A stretch of DNA of 18,724 nucleotides from an uncultured Clostridia bacterium (GTDB lineage: Bacteria; Bacillota; Clostridia; TANB77; CAG-508). A program made the translations under genes and the position numbers. Below, piece by piece: positions 1 through 7,164 of this stretch. Location of the stretch: assembly GCA_934167225.1 (NCBI GenBank), contig CAKPLD010000019.1:1-18724 (forward strand), written 5' to 3'. The notes beneath the pieces were generated by a model. The model was not told the DNA's origin, searched no databases, and worked only from the letters and a program-made list of their open reading frames with translations. Position 1 is the first letter of the stretch. Every line of letters begins with the position of its first letter.

Positions 1-1777
1 GATTCTATAATAAAAAATGGATTCTCAGTTATGTACATAATTGCACAAAAACTGGTATGGAAATCAAATGAAGATGGCTATATAGTAGGTTCAAGAGGTT
101 CTGTACGGTTCTTCATTTGTTGCAAATATGACAGGTATAACAGAAGTTAATTCACTTCCACCACACTATAGATGCCCAAAATGTAAATATGTAGATTTTA
201 CAGATTATGGTTATGGAAACGGATTTGACTTGCCAGATAAAAAATGTCCAAAATGTGGTTCAAGACTAGATAAAGATGGAATGGATATACCATTTGAAAC
301 ATTCCTTGGATTTAATGGAGACAAAGAGCCAGATATAGATTTAAACTTCTCTGGAGAATATCAAGCAAAAGCACATAAATATACAGAAGTAATATTCGGA
401 AAAGGAACAACATTTAAAGCTGGAACCGTTGGTACAGTTGCAGATAAAACAGCATTTGGATATGTAAAAAAATATTTCGAAGAAAGAAACATACCAGTAA
501 GTCAAGCAGAAGCAACAAGGCTGGCTGTTGGCTGTACAGGAATAAAAAGAACAACAGGACAGCACCCAGGAGGAATTATAGTTGTACCAAAAGGAAGAGA
601 AATATATGAATTTACTCCTGTTCAGCACCCAGCAGATGACCCAAATTCAGACATTATAACAACACACTTTGATTACCACTCAATAGACCAAAACCTATTG
701 AAACTAGATATACTAGGACACGATGATCCAACAGTTATAAGAATGTTACAAGATATAACAAAAGTTGACCCAACAAAAGTACCACTAGATGATAAAGCAA
801 CAATGTCACTATTTTGCTCAACAGAAAGTTTAGGAGTAACACCAGAGCAAATAAGGTCAAAAGTTGGAAGTTTTGGAGTACCGGAATTTGGAACAAAATT
901 CGTAAGAGGAATGCTAGTTGACACAAAACCTACAACATTTGACGAATTAATCAGAATATCTGGTCTATCACACGGAACAGACGTATGGCTAAATAATGCT
1001 GCAACATTAATAGAAGATGGAACTGTAACCTTAAAAGAAGCTATATGTTGTCGTGATGATATAATGATATATTTGATAAAAAAAGGACTAGACCCAAACA
1101 AATCCTTTAAAATAATGGAAGCAGTACGTAAAGGAAAAGTTGCAAAAGGAAAAGAGCCAAAATGGGAAGAATATAAGGCAATGATGAGAGAACACGATGT
1201 GCCAGAATGGTATATAGCTTCTTGTGAGAAAATAAAATACATGTTCCCAAAAGCCCATGCAGCAGCTTATGTAACAAATGCCTTTAGAATAGCTTGGTTT
1301 AAAGTTCATATTCCAAAAGCATATTATTCAGCATTTTTCTCAATAAGAGCAGCAGACAACTTTGATGCAGCATCTATGATTTTAGGAAAAGACAAAGTTA
1401 AAAATAAAATGAAAGAAATAGATATGAAAGGAAATACTGCAACTAAAAAAGAACAAGATATGTATGCAGTTCTTGAACTTGTTTTAGAAATGTATGAAAG
1501 AGGAATAAAATTTTTACCAATTGATTTATATAAATCTCATTACAAAAATTTCTTAGTAGAAGATGAGGGAATAAGACCACCATTTTCAAGTATTGCAGGA
1601 TTTGGACCTATTGCTGCTAAATCTCTTTATGAGGCAGCAAAAGATGGGGAAGAATTTATGTCGATAGATGAAGTAAGGTTAGCCGCAAAACTTGGAGATT
1701 CTACAATTGATTTATTAAGAGAATTTGGAGTTTTTGAGGGAATGCAAGAAAGTAATCAAATAAGTTTATTTGGATAA
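1..1777 (+). CDS. polC: DNA polymerase III alpha subunit, Gram-positive PolC type (C-terminal part, with +1 frameshift at CGG)
   Basis: This is the replicative DNA polymerase of low-GC Gram-positives, cut by the left edge; about 591 C-terminal residues are present and the exonuclease part lies outside. Frame 1 gives 35 codons ending in GSRGSV. The match then continues one base later as GSSFVANMTGITEVN, so C106 must be skipped. Visible after the shift: a Cys4 zinc-binding pair (two CPKC motifs, about positions 173-184 and 245-256), the catalytic aspartates in PDIDLNFSGEYQ (about 329-364), TTGQHPGG, the FDYHSIDQNLLKLDILGHDDP block and SLFG at the C-terminus. Without the shift, translation would stop at 148-150, before the catalytic aspartates, and destroy an essential enzyme. 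The stop at 1775-1777 is followed by a hairpin shared with the convergent gene. Identity is certain; whether the frame change is biological or an error is open. Confidence 0.96.
103..109 (+). other. +1 frameshift site GTA-C-GGT in polC
   Basis: The codon series is TCT GTA CGG TTC in the upstream frame and GGT TCT TCA in the downstream frame. Dropping the C at 106 restores the family-conserved GSRGSVGSSFVA, so the position is fixed to one base by conservation. The skipped base forms an in-frame CGG, and the next codon in the new frame is Gly (GGT). An AGAGG lies a few bases upstream (94-98), but the sigG site has nothing equivalent. The shift itself is clear; its cause is not. Confidence 0.85.
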
Positions 1778-1783
1778 AAAAAG

Positions 1784-1810
1784 CCCCATACAGTAGCTAT
1801 ATGTATGGGG
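1784..1810. terminator. Terminator hairpin between convergent polC and the coiled-coil gene
   Basis: A 9-bp GC-containing stem pairs 1784-1792 with 1802-1810, with a 9-nt loop. On the minus strand it is followed by a run of seven T (complement of 1776-1782), so it is a good intrinsic terminator for the minus-strand gene. On the plus strand the following TAAATATTTATT is a weaker T-tract, so it may also end polC transcripts. Confidence 0.8.
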
Positions 1811-1817
1811 TAAATAT

Positions 1818-2596
1818 TTATTGTTCTGGTTCTTCTGGTTCTTCTGGTTCTTCTGGTTCTTGAGGTTTAAGTCTTTGCTGAGCCTCGTTAACTTTTTGAT
1901 TTTGCTTAGATAATGATGCTTCTAGCCTAGTTAGCACTGCATTTACAGCTTTTGTCTTAGTTTCGTAAGCTCCTTTAATTATTGACTTAAAACTTTTTTG
2001 AAGATGTTGAGCTTTTTTAGAAACATGATCTTTTATTCCAGATTTTTTATCTTGTGAATCAGGTTGTCTATCATCATTTTCTAATTGAGGTAAAATTTCT
2101 TCGGCAATTCGTTCATTATTTTTAGTTTCACGTTGTAAAATAGTTTGTCTGAATTTTTTTATGCCATTAAATTTATTAAAAATAGAACCAATAAATTTAC
2201 TAAATATATTCTGTTTTGGAAGATCGATTAATTGGTTATCTTTAGAATTGATTGCCTCATTTATTTTTGCAGTCCTCTCAGCTACGATTTTTTTATACTC
2301 CTCATCACATGCTTGGATTAATTCCTGAATGCTTTGACGCTGTTTTTCTAAATCTTTATTTTTTTCAGTAAAATAATTTGGAGTATCCATAATGATTTTA
2401 AGTTCTTTTGTTTTCTTCTCAATTGTATCTGTATCCTCATCTTTAAGAGCTTGTGCTATTTCTTTTTTTAATTGTTTTATTTGTAGATTATTTTCTTTTT
2501 TAATTTTTCTTTCATCTTTTTTAATTCATCAATACTTAATTTATCTAAATTAATAAATTTACCATCAATAAATTCAGTTTTAAATTCACTTTCCAT
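1818..2596 (-). CDS. Unknown coiled-coil protein with EPE-repeat tail, needs a -1 frameshift
   Basis: I do not recognise the family. Reading starts at ATG 2596-2594, eight bases after AGGAGG (2605-2610), as MESEFKTEFIDGKFINLDKL. In that frame it stops about 40 codons later. The rest is open one frame back (DERKIKKENNLQIKQLKKE onward) and runs to the stop at 1818, giving a product near 260 residues. The zero frame contains two A_AAA_AAG heptamers in the region where both frames are open, and a -1 slip at either joins the halves. The protein is rich in Lys, Glu and Gln, probably helical and coiled-coil, with no signal peptide or membrane segment seen. It ends in QEPEEPEEPEEPEQ encoded by four 9-bp repeats. 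If no shift occurs, the downstream part could start at ATG 2390, but no ribosome site supports that start. Confidence 0.6.
1824..1859 (-). repeat. Four tandem 9-bp repeats (TTCTGGTTC on plus strand) in the gene tail
   Basis: Four exact copies at 1824-1832, 1833-1841, 1842-1850 and 1851-1859 encode the Glu-Pro-Glu repeat at the C-terminus of the minus-strand coiled-coil protein. Copy number could vary by slippage without changing the frame, because the unit is nine bases. Confidence 0.9.
2512..2522 (-). other. Candidate -1 frameshift site, A_AAA_AAG heptamer
   Basis: On the minus strand the zero frame reads TTA AAA AAG ATG, so the heptamer A_AAA_AAG is exactly in slippery phase, as in E. coli dnaX. 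A -1 slip makes the next codon GAT and continues DERKIKKENN into the long downstream frame. A second heptamer in the same phase (TTA AAA AAG AAA) follows about 21 bases later, near 2493-2501. Loss of one A from this A6 run by mutation or sequencing error would look identical. Confidence 0.5.
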
Positions 2597-2654
2597 AATC
2601 ATTTCCTCCTATTAAAAACGTTACAATTACTAAAAACAACATAGCGCTATATAA

Positions 2655-2683
2655 ATGATAGCATACCTTAAATAAAAATACAA
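2655..2683 (-). promoter_or_regulatory. Promoter of the coiled-coil gene (TTGTAT-N17-TATCAT, extended -10)
   Basis: On the minus strand, -35 TTGTAT (2683-2678) and -10 TATCAT (2660-2655) are 17 bases apart, with TGC just before the -10 forming an extended -10. It lies about 60 bases upstream of the ATG at 2596. The palindrome ATAGCGCTAT (2641-2650) covers the expected transcription start and could be an operator, which is only inference. Confidence 0.6.
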
Positions 2684-2738
2684 GTATACTATGAAAAAAT
2701 ACAAGAAAACAAAAATTTCAAAAAAATCAACAATTATA

Positions 2739-2767
2739 TTGATATTTTTTTAGATTTGTTATAGAAT
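2739..2767 (+). promoter_or_regulatory. Probable promoter for the 2841 gene and ybeY (TTGATA-N17-TAGAAT)
   Basis: TTGATA at 2739-2744 and TAGAAT at 2762-2767 are separated by 17 bases, about 74 bases before the start codon at 2841. It is divergent from the coiled-coil gene promoter, and the 240-bp gap between the two genes holds nothing else I can support. Confidence 0.5.
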
Positions 2768-2840
2768 ACCATTAGCAACATTCAAATGGAAAAATTTGGA
2801 TAAAGAACAACAGAAAAAACAATAAGAAAGGAAGATGCAC

Positions 2841-4067
2841 ATGGAAGAAACAAGTTTAAAAATAACAGGAGCGAATAAATCGTTTTTAAATAAACTTACA
2901 AACACAATTTCAAAAATATTAATACCAACGAAATTAGGTATTAATGGAATGTTAATTACAGTAAAAAGAAATTCCATGATAAAAGCGTTTGAACATTATA
3001 ATTTAGCAGAGGAAGACATAGAAGATTACGAAAAAAAATATGAAGAAACATACGAAGCTTATTTAGAAACACTAGATAAATATGTAATGGATTCAATATA
3101 TAAAAAAGTAAAAAACAACACAGCAACAGAATTTGAGAAAAATGCTTTATCAAAATACTATGGTGTAATATCATTAAAAGAAAATGAGTATGTAGAATAT
3201 AAATTTAGAAAACAAAAATTCTTAATCGAATTAGATAACGAACACGTAAACGATGGAGCAAAAGAAAAAGTACAAGAAAAATACAGAAAATTTTATATTC
3301 AAAAAATGGATTGGCTATATAAAGGTATACTAAAAAATTACTCAATAAAATTAGCAGACTCAAGTAAAGATTATGATTCGGCAAAAGAATGGGTATATTT
3401 AAAAATATTTGGTACATTAAAAGAATATATAGAAAATATATTATCAATAAAAATAGAAGAAGACAAAAAACTAAAAACAAGAAAATTAGAAGAAATTGAA
3501 AAAGACTATCAAAACTACGAAACATTCGAAGTTGGAAAGTTAGACCAAAGAGATAATATAGAAAAAAATATGTTATTACTAGGAATAAGTAGAAAACTAT
3601 TTACACATAGTTTACCACTTACAGTAGCAGAACAATGCTACATGAAGCTATTAAAAGATGCAAGATGTTTAGTACAAGATACAAAAATAGCAATAAGAAG
3701 AGAAAAAGCATTTAATATGTTAATAAGTCTAATCGAAGATTACAATATAAAACTACTATCAACAAAAGTATATTGGGAAAACATGAAACAAAGAGATGAA
3801 TTCAAAAGCTTTTGGAAAAAATATCAAGAAATAGGCAAATTGAAAGATGTAGATTTTATAGAATATGTAAAAGAAAAAGAAATATTATTCATAAAAGACG
3901 ACATGAAAAAAATAGAAAACGAAAAATACGATTATACAAAACTAATAAAATACTATAAAAGAAAATTAGTAGACTATGGCGCAATGAAAGAAATACAAGG
4001 ATATACAACAAAAGGACAATATACAAGAATAAAAAACATAAATAATCAGGTGGAGGTCGGAGCATAA
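2841..4067 (+). CDS. Uncharacterised Lys/Glu-rich helical protein upstream of ybeY
   Basis: I do not recognise this family. The product is 408 residues if it starts at ATG 2841, which has AAGGA (2828-2832) eight bases upstream. An earlier ATG at 2835 sits only two bases after that site and is less likely. The sequence is rich in Lys, Glu, Tyr and Asn, appears helical throughout, and shows no signal peptide, membrane span, nucleotide-binding motif or metal-ligand cluster. Stretches such as NMLLLGISRKLFTHSLPLTVAEQCYMKL look like packed helices. Its stop (4065-4067) directly abuts the GTG start of ybeY, and a GGAGG inside its last codons serves ybeY, so the two are co-transcribed and probably translationally coupled. 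Codon use matches its neighbours. A role in RNA or ribosome work is a guess from position only. Confidence 0.8.
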   Translation: MEETSLKITGANKSFLNKLTNTISKILIPTKLGINGMLITVKRNSMIKAFEHYNLAEEDIEDYEKKYEETYEAYLETLDKYVMDSIYKKVKNNTATEFEKNALSKYYGVISLKENEYVEYKFRKQKFLIELDNEHVNDGAKEKVQEKYRKFYIQKMDWLYKGILKNYSIKLADSSKDYDSAKEWVYLKIFGTLKEYIENILSIKIEEDKKLKTRKLEEIEKDYQNYETFEVGKLDQRDNIEKNMLLLGISRKLFTHSLPLTVAEQCYMKLLKDARCLVQDTKIAIRREKAFNMLISLIEDYNIKLLSTKVYWENMKQRDEFKSFWKKYQEIGKLKDVDFIEYVKEKEILFIKDDMKKIENEKYDYTKLIKYYKRKLVDYGAMKEIQGYTTKGQYTRIKNINNQVEVGA

Positions 4068-4538
4068 GTGTATAAAATAGAATTTTTGGATATAGAAGAA
4101 AATGAAGAATATGAAAAAACAATATCAAAAGTATTAAAAGAATGTTTTAAGGTAGAAAATTTGCCAGAAGACAAACTTTTAGTAAGCATAACACTTACAA
4201 ATCCAGAAAATATAAGAAAACTAAACAAAGAATACCGAAACATTGATAAATCAACAGATGTATTATCATTTCCAATGTTTGAGAAAACGGAAATAGATAA
4301 TATGGTTAAAGATTCAGTTTGGACATATAACGATATATTAGGAGATATGGTAATCTCAATAGAACAAGTTGAAAAACAAGCCAAAGAGTATGGACATAGT
4401 TTTGAAAGAGAACTTAGTTATATGGTTGTACATAGTTTTTATCATTTAATGGGATATGATCACATAAAAGAAGAAGATAAAATAATTATGAGACCAAAGG
4501 AAGAGTTTGTTTTAGAAAAACTGGGAATAACAAGATAA
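4068..4538 (+). CDS. ybeY: Endoribonuclease YbeY (rRNA maturation factor)
   Basis: YbeY is a single-strand-specific, zinc-dependent endoribonuclease acting in 16S rRNA 3'-end maturation and ribosome quality control. The 156-residue protein has the family signature near its end: VVHSFYHLMGYDH with the three zinc-ligand histidines at 122, 126 and 132 (H-x3-H-x5-H), followed by MRPKEEFVLEKLGI. The upstream block DKSTDVLSFP is also typical. Many homologues have HGxLHLxGYDH, so Ser-Phe-Tyr between the first histidines is a modest variation. The start is GTG 4068, immediately after the preceding stop, with GGAGG at 4052-4056. The usual neighbours (phoH-like gene, era, dgkA) are not here. A strong bidirectional terminator follows. 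Confidence 0.93.
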   Translation: MYKIEFLDIEENEEYEKTISKVLKECFKVENLPEDKLLVSITLTNPENIRKLNKEYRNIDKSTDVLSFPMFEKTEIDNMVKDSVWTYNDILGDMVISIEQVEKQAKEYGHSFERELSYMVVHSFYHLMGYDHIKEEDKIIMRPKEEFVLEKLGITR

Positions 4539-4579
4539 AAATAATAGGGGGAAACAAAAATATTCCTCCTATTATTTTT
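4537..4579. terminator. Bidirectional terminator between ybeY and the HExxH gene
   Basis: A 17-bp stem (one G-U pair) joins 4537-4553 to 4563-4579 with a 9-nt loop. The outer A-T pairs supply an A-tract on one side and a T-tract on the other, so it works in both directions. The ybeY stop codon and the stop of the minus-strand gene both overlap the stem. Confidence 0.88.
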
Positions 4580-5642
4580 CGTCTAAATGTTTAAAACCCA
4601 TCCAAGATTTTAATTTATTTAAAAATTTAAAAACAAAATTGCTTGGGTTGTCAATGGCAGTTTCAATACCGCCATTTTCAAAAACACTAGATTTATGTTC
4701 TAATTTGTTCATCATCTCGATAAAGTAATTTTCGTAAAAAACATATCCAGAAACTTTACCAACATATTTATCAAATTTGCTAATGCATTTTCTGAAAGAA
4801 TCAAGTTCTTCCAAATTACTTATATTTTTAAATTCTTTATCAAAAAATTCCTTAACAATTAAATTTTGACAATTAATATACGATTTTTTTATTTTTTCTC
4901 TATCTTTTAGAACTTTATCTTGCAATTTATCTGCTTTATTACTTTCAAAAATTTTATTATTCAAAATAATAATTTTTTCTTCAATTTCTAAAATATCGTC
5001 AAAAGTTTTTTGAATTTTATCAAAGGTTTTTTTAGAAGTATGTTTTATAATTTCATTTTGAAAATCATCAGTTGAAAAATATGTGCTCATAAATAATTTG
5101 TCTTCACCAACAAGAAAAATAAGTTCATTAAGCAAAGCACATTCAACTGGGTAGTAAGAAGGACTTGGTGTAAAAATATTTATATCATAATATTTTTCAA
5201 AATCAGGCTCAATACCTATAATTTTTGCAGATAAATATTGTACAGCAGCTTCGTTTAGGCCGATTCCTATAGGTTTTGAATTATGGTATTTAGATAGTCC
5301 CATTTTTATAATGTTATTATTTTGGTCCTTAACTTCTTGCAAAAAATGTAAACATTCGTGAATGGCAAATTCTTCTAAATCTTCGTTTGCAATATGCGAA
5401 TTGAAATATATAGAAGAATTTTTGTAACAATAATTTGCCTCTGCCATTCCTTCTGGCATTTTTGCTTTATACATATTTAAACTAAAAAGCTTAGAAAAAA
5501 TATCATCAGCATTTAAGCCAAAGTTAGGAAAGGTTTCTACTATTTTTTTTGATATGCTTTTGGTGATTTTTAAAATAATATCTGTATCTATTTTTTCAGT
5601 AACAATAATACCATCTTTTACTAAATCTTTTTCTATATTCAT
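4572..5642 (-). CDS. Putative zinc metallopeptidase-like protein (HExxH), function unknown
   Basis: The 356-residue protein carries HECLH at residues 95-99, within FAIHECLHFLQE, and GLNEAAVQYLSAK at about 128-140. HExxH followed some 30 residues later by an NE pair is the layout of gluzincin-type zinc peptidases (two His, a catalytic Glu and a downstream Glu ligand), so a metal site is likely, but the protein does not match a peptidase family I can name. The C-terminal half (about 210-300) is Lys/Glu-rich and probably coiled-coil. No signal peptide is visible, so it should be cytoplasmic. AAAGGA precedes the ATG by a normal distance. It starts 29 bases after asd and is probably co-transcribed with it. 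An abortive-infection or toxin-like role is possible but nothing shows it. Confidence 0.75.
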   Translation of the reverse strand: MNIEKDLVKDGIIVTEKIDTDIILKITKSISKKIVETFPNFGLNADDIFSKLFSLNMYKAKMPEGMAEANYCYKNSSIYFNSHIANEDLEEFAIHECLHFLQEVKDQNNNIIKMGLSKYHNSKPIGIGLNEAAVQYLSAKIIGIEPDFEKYYDINIFTPSPSYYPVECALLNELIFLVGEDKLFMSTYFSTDDFQNEIIKHTSKKTFDKIQKTFDDILEIEEKIIILNNKIFESNKADKLQDKVLKDREKIKKSYINCQNLIVKEFFDKEFKNISNLEELDSFRKCISKFDKYVGKVSGYVFYENYFIEMMNKLEHKSSVFENGGIETAIDNPSNFVFKFLNKLKSWMGFKHLDEK

Positions 5643-5671
5643 AAAGAAGATCCTTTCATTTGTAGTATAGT

Positions 5672-6661
5672 TTATTTTATAATTTTTTCCATAATTTGAA
5701 TTGCATTTGATGCGGCACCTTTACGTATATTATCTGCAACACACCATAAATTTAAAGTGTTTTGTTGACTAAAATCGCGTCTAACTCTTCCAACATATAC
5801 GTCATCTGTACCATTTGCAACAGTAGCTAAAGGGTAAATATCGTGTTTGGGATCATCACAAAAGATTATGCCAGGAGCATTTTTTAGCGTGTTTTTTACA
5901 TCTTCCAAAACAAAATCATTTTCAAATTCTATATTAATAGATTCTCCATGACAATTTTCTACTGGAACCCTTACTGTAGTTGCTGTTATTTTTATATCTT
6001 GCCTTCCTAAAATTTTTCTAGTTTCATTAACCATTTTGTGTTCTTCTTTTGTATATCCATCATCCATAAAAACATCTATATGTGGGAGACAGTTGTTGTA
6101 TATTGGATGTGGGAATTTTTTTAAATTATCACCTGTTGATTTGTTTAATAAATCTTCTAATCCTTTTCTACCAGCACCAGAAACAGCTTGATAAGTTGAG
6201 TAAACTATTCTTTTGATTTTATATTTATTATCAAGTGGCTTTAAGCAAACTACTGCTTGAATTGTAGAACAATTTGGGTTTGCAATAATTCCTTTGTTTA
6301 ATTTTATATCATCTGGATTTACTTCTGGCACAACTAGTGGAACGTTTTTATCCATTCTAAATGCACTGCTATTGTCAATTACAATACACCCTTTGCTTGC
6401 AGCTATTGGTGAAAATTTTTTCGATGTATCTGCTCCTGCTGAAAATATTGCAAAGTCAAAGCCTTCATCAAATGAATTTTCTGTTAGCTCTTGGGCTATG
6501 TATTCTTTTCCTAAAAAGTTTATTTTTGTTCCAGCTGATTTTTTGGAACAAAATAGTTTGTATTCAAAATTTGGTAAATTTTTTTCTTCTAGTACTTTTA
6601 AGGCCGTTCTTCCAACTAGGCCTGTTGCCCCTACTATGGCCAATTTATATGTTTTTTTCAT
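5672..6661 (-). CDS. asd: Aspartate-semialdehyde dehydrogenase
   Basis: This cytoplasmic enzyme reduces L-aspartyl-4-phosphate to aspartate semialdehyde with NADPH, the branch point to lysine/diaminopimelate, threonine and methionine. The 329-residue protein shows the NADP-binding GATGLVG at 11-17, the catalytic cysteine in NPNCSTIQAV (Cys131), QAVSGAGRKG, and ENCHGESINIEF with the active-site histidine. I chose ATG 6661 because AAAGGAG lies seven to eight bases upstream; a TTG 18 bases earlier is in frame but lies inside the region of that ribosome site. A consensus promoter lies just upstream, and the short 5' leader has no room for a lysine riboswitch. The HExxH gene follows 29 bases downstream, so the two form an operon. 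Confidence 0.96.
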   Translation of the reverse strand: MKKTYKLAIVGATGLVGRTALKVLEEKNLPNFEYKLFCSKKSAGTKINFLGKEYIAQELTENSFDEGFDFAIFSAGADTSKKFSPIAASKGCIVIDNSSAFRMDKNVPLVVPEVNPDDIKLNKGIIANPNCSTIQAVVCLKPLDNKYKIKRIVYSTYQAVSGAGRKGLEDLLNKSTGDNLKKFPHPIYNNCLPHIDVFMDDGYTKEEHKMVNETRKILGRQDIKITATTVRVPVENCHGESINIEFENDFVLEDVKNTLKNAPGIIFCDDPKHDIYPLATVANGTDDVYVGRVRRDFSQQNTLNLWCVADNIRKGAASNAIQIMEKIIK

Positions 6662-6701
6662 GTTTTTCTCTCCTTTCAATTAAAGAGATTCTTCTTTGGG
6701 T

Positions 6702-6731
6702 ATTATATGTTATTTGGATGGATTTTGTCAA
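6702..6731 (-). promoter_or_regulatory. asd promoter (TTGACA-N18-TATAAT)
   Basis: On the minus strand a perfect -35 TTGACA (6731-6726) and perfect -10 TATAAT (6707-6702) are 18 bases apart. The transcript would start near 6695, leaving a leader of about 35 bases before the asd ATG at 6661. Confidence 0.85.
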
Positions 6732-6796
6732 TATGGGAATTGAATACAATTTATGAATTATGATATGTAGTGTTACAATTCACAGCTATTAAAACC

Positions 6797-6991
6797 GGTT
6801 CGAATTAGAATAATTATTAATTTTTGTGGGATTAACGGCTCAATACGGACTTTAAGAGCTTATAAGCATTATTTTTGGCACCCTTCCATGGCGGAGCATG
6901 AACTCTTTCCAAAAATTCTGCTAATAAGCTCTAAAAGTCCTTCAATCACACATTAATCCCCCAAAAATTAATAATTATTCTAATTCGAACC
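6797..6991. repeat. 195-bp long imperfect palindrome (MITE-like or structured RNA element)
   Basis: Terminal 39-bp inverted arms (6797-6835 and 6953-6991) match at 38 of 39 positions. Further in, 6847-6878 and 6909-6940 pair at about 28 of 32. The middle (6879-6908) is unpaired and includes CCATGGCGGAGCATG. It has no open reading frame of note. An 8-bp direct repeat TTACAATT lies outside both ends (6773-6780 and 6996-7003) but not flush with the arms. The form suits a small non-autonomous mobile element; a structured RNA is the alternative. The rest of the 6662-7164 gap holds the asd promoter and a weak obg promoter. Confidence 0.75.
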
Positions 6992-7098
6992 TACTTTACA
7001 ATTTTAAAGCTAACTTACATACAGCCTCGAACTGGACTTGATTTTATTACAAATTGCCGGAAGAATTTTCTGTAAGTCTTTCTTTTTTTCATTTTTTG

Positions 7099-7107
7099 TG
7101 ATAAAAT
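7099..7107 (+). promoter_or_regulatory. Possible extended -10 promoter for obg
   Basis: TG-A-TAAAAT at about 7099-7107 resembles an extended -10, about 55 bases upstream of the obg start. No convincing -35 is seen at 17 bases, so this is tentative. Confidence 0.35.
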
Positions 7108-7164
7108 GGCAAAGAAGAAAAATACTAACCAAGAATATATAAACAACAAAAAAGGAGAAAAATA

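Noticed and set aside
1..1777. polC as a decayed pseudogene
   Set aside because: Apart from one base the reading frame and all active-site motifs are intact, there are no other disruptions, and the gene is essential in this group. The same kind of event occurs in two other genes.
1824..1859. CRISPR or mobile repeat from the four 9-bp units
   Set aside because: The copies are contiguous without spacers and encode an in-frame Glu-Pro-Glu tail.
6294..6756. Plus-strand open frames opposite asd
   Set aside because: They mirror a well-supported gene, have no ribosome site and give low-complexity hydrophobic translations.
6773..7003. TTACAATT pair as a definite target-site duplication of the hairpin element
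   Set aside because: The copies lie 16 bases outside one arm and 4 bases outside the other, so they are not flush; an 8-base AT-rich match could be chance.
6992..7164. tRNA or riboswitch ahead of obg
   Set aside because: No cloverleaf, conserved tRNA loop or known riboswitch core could be found.
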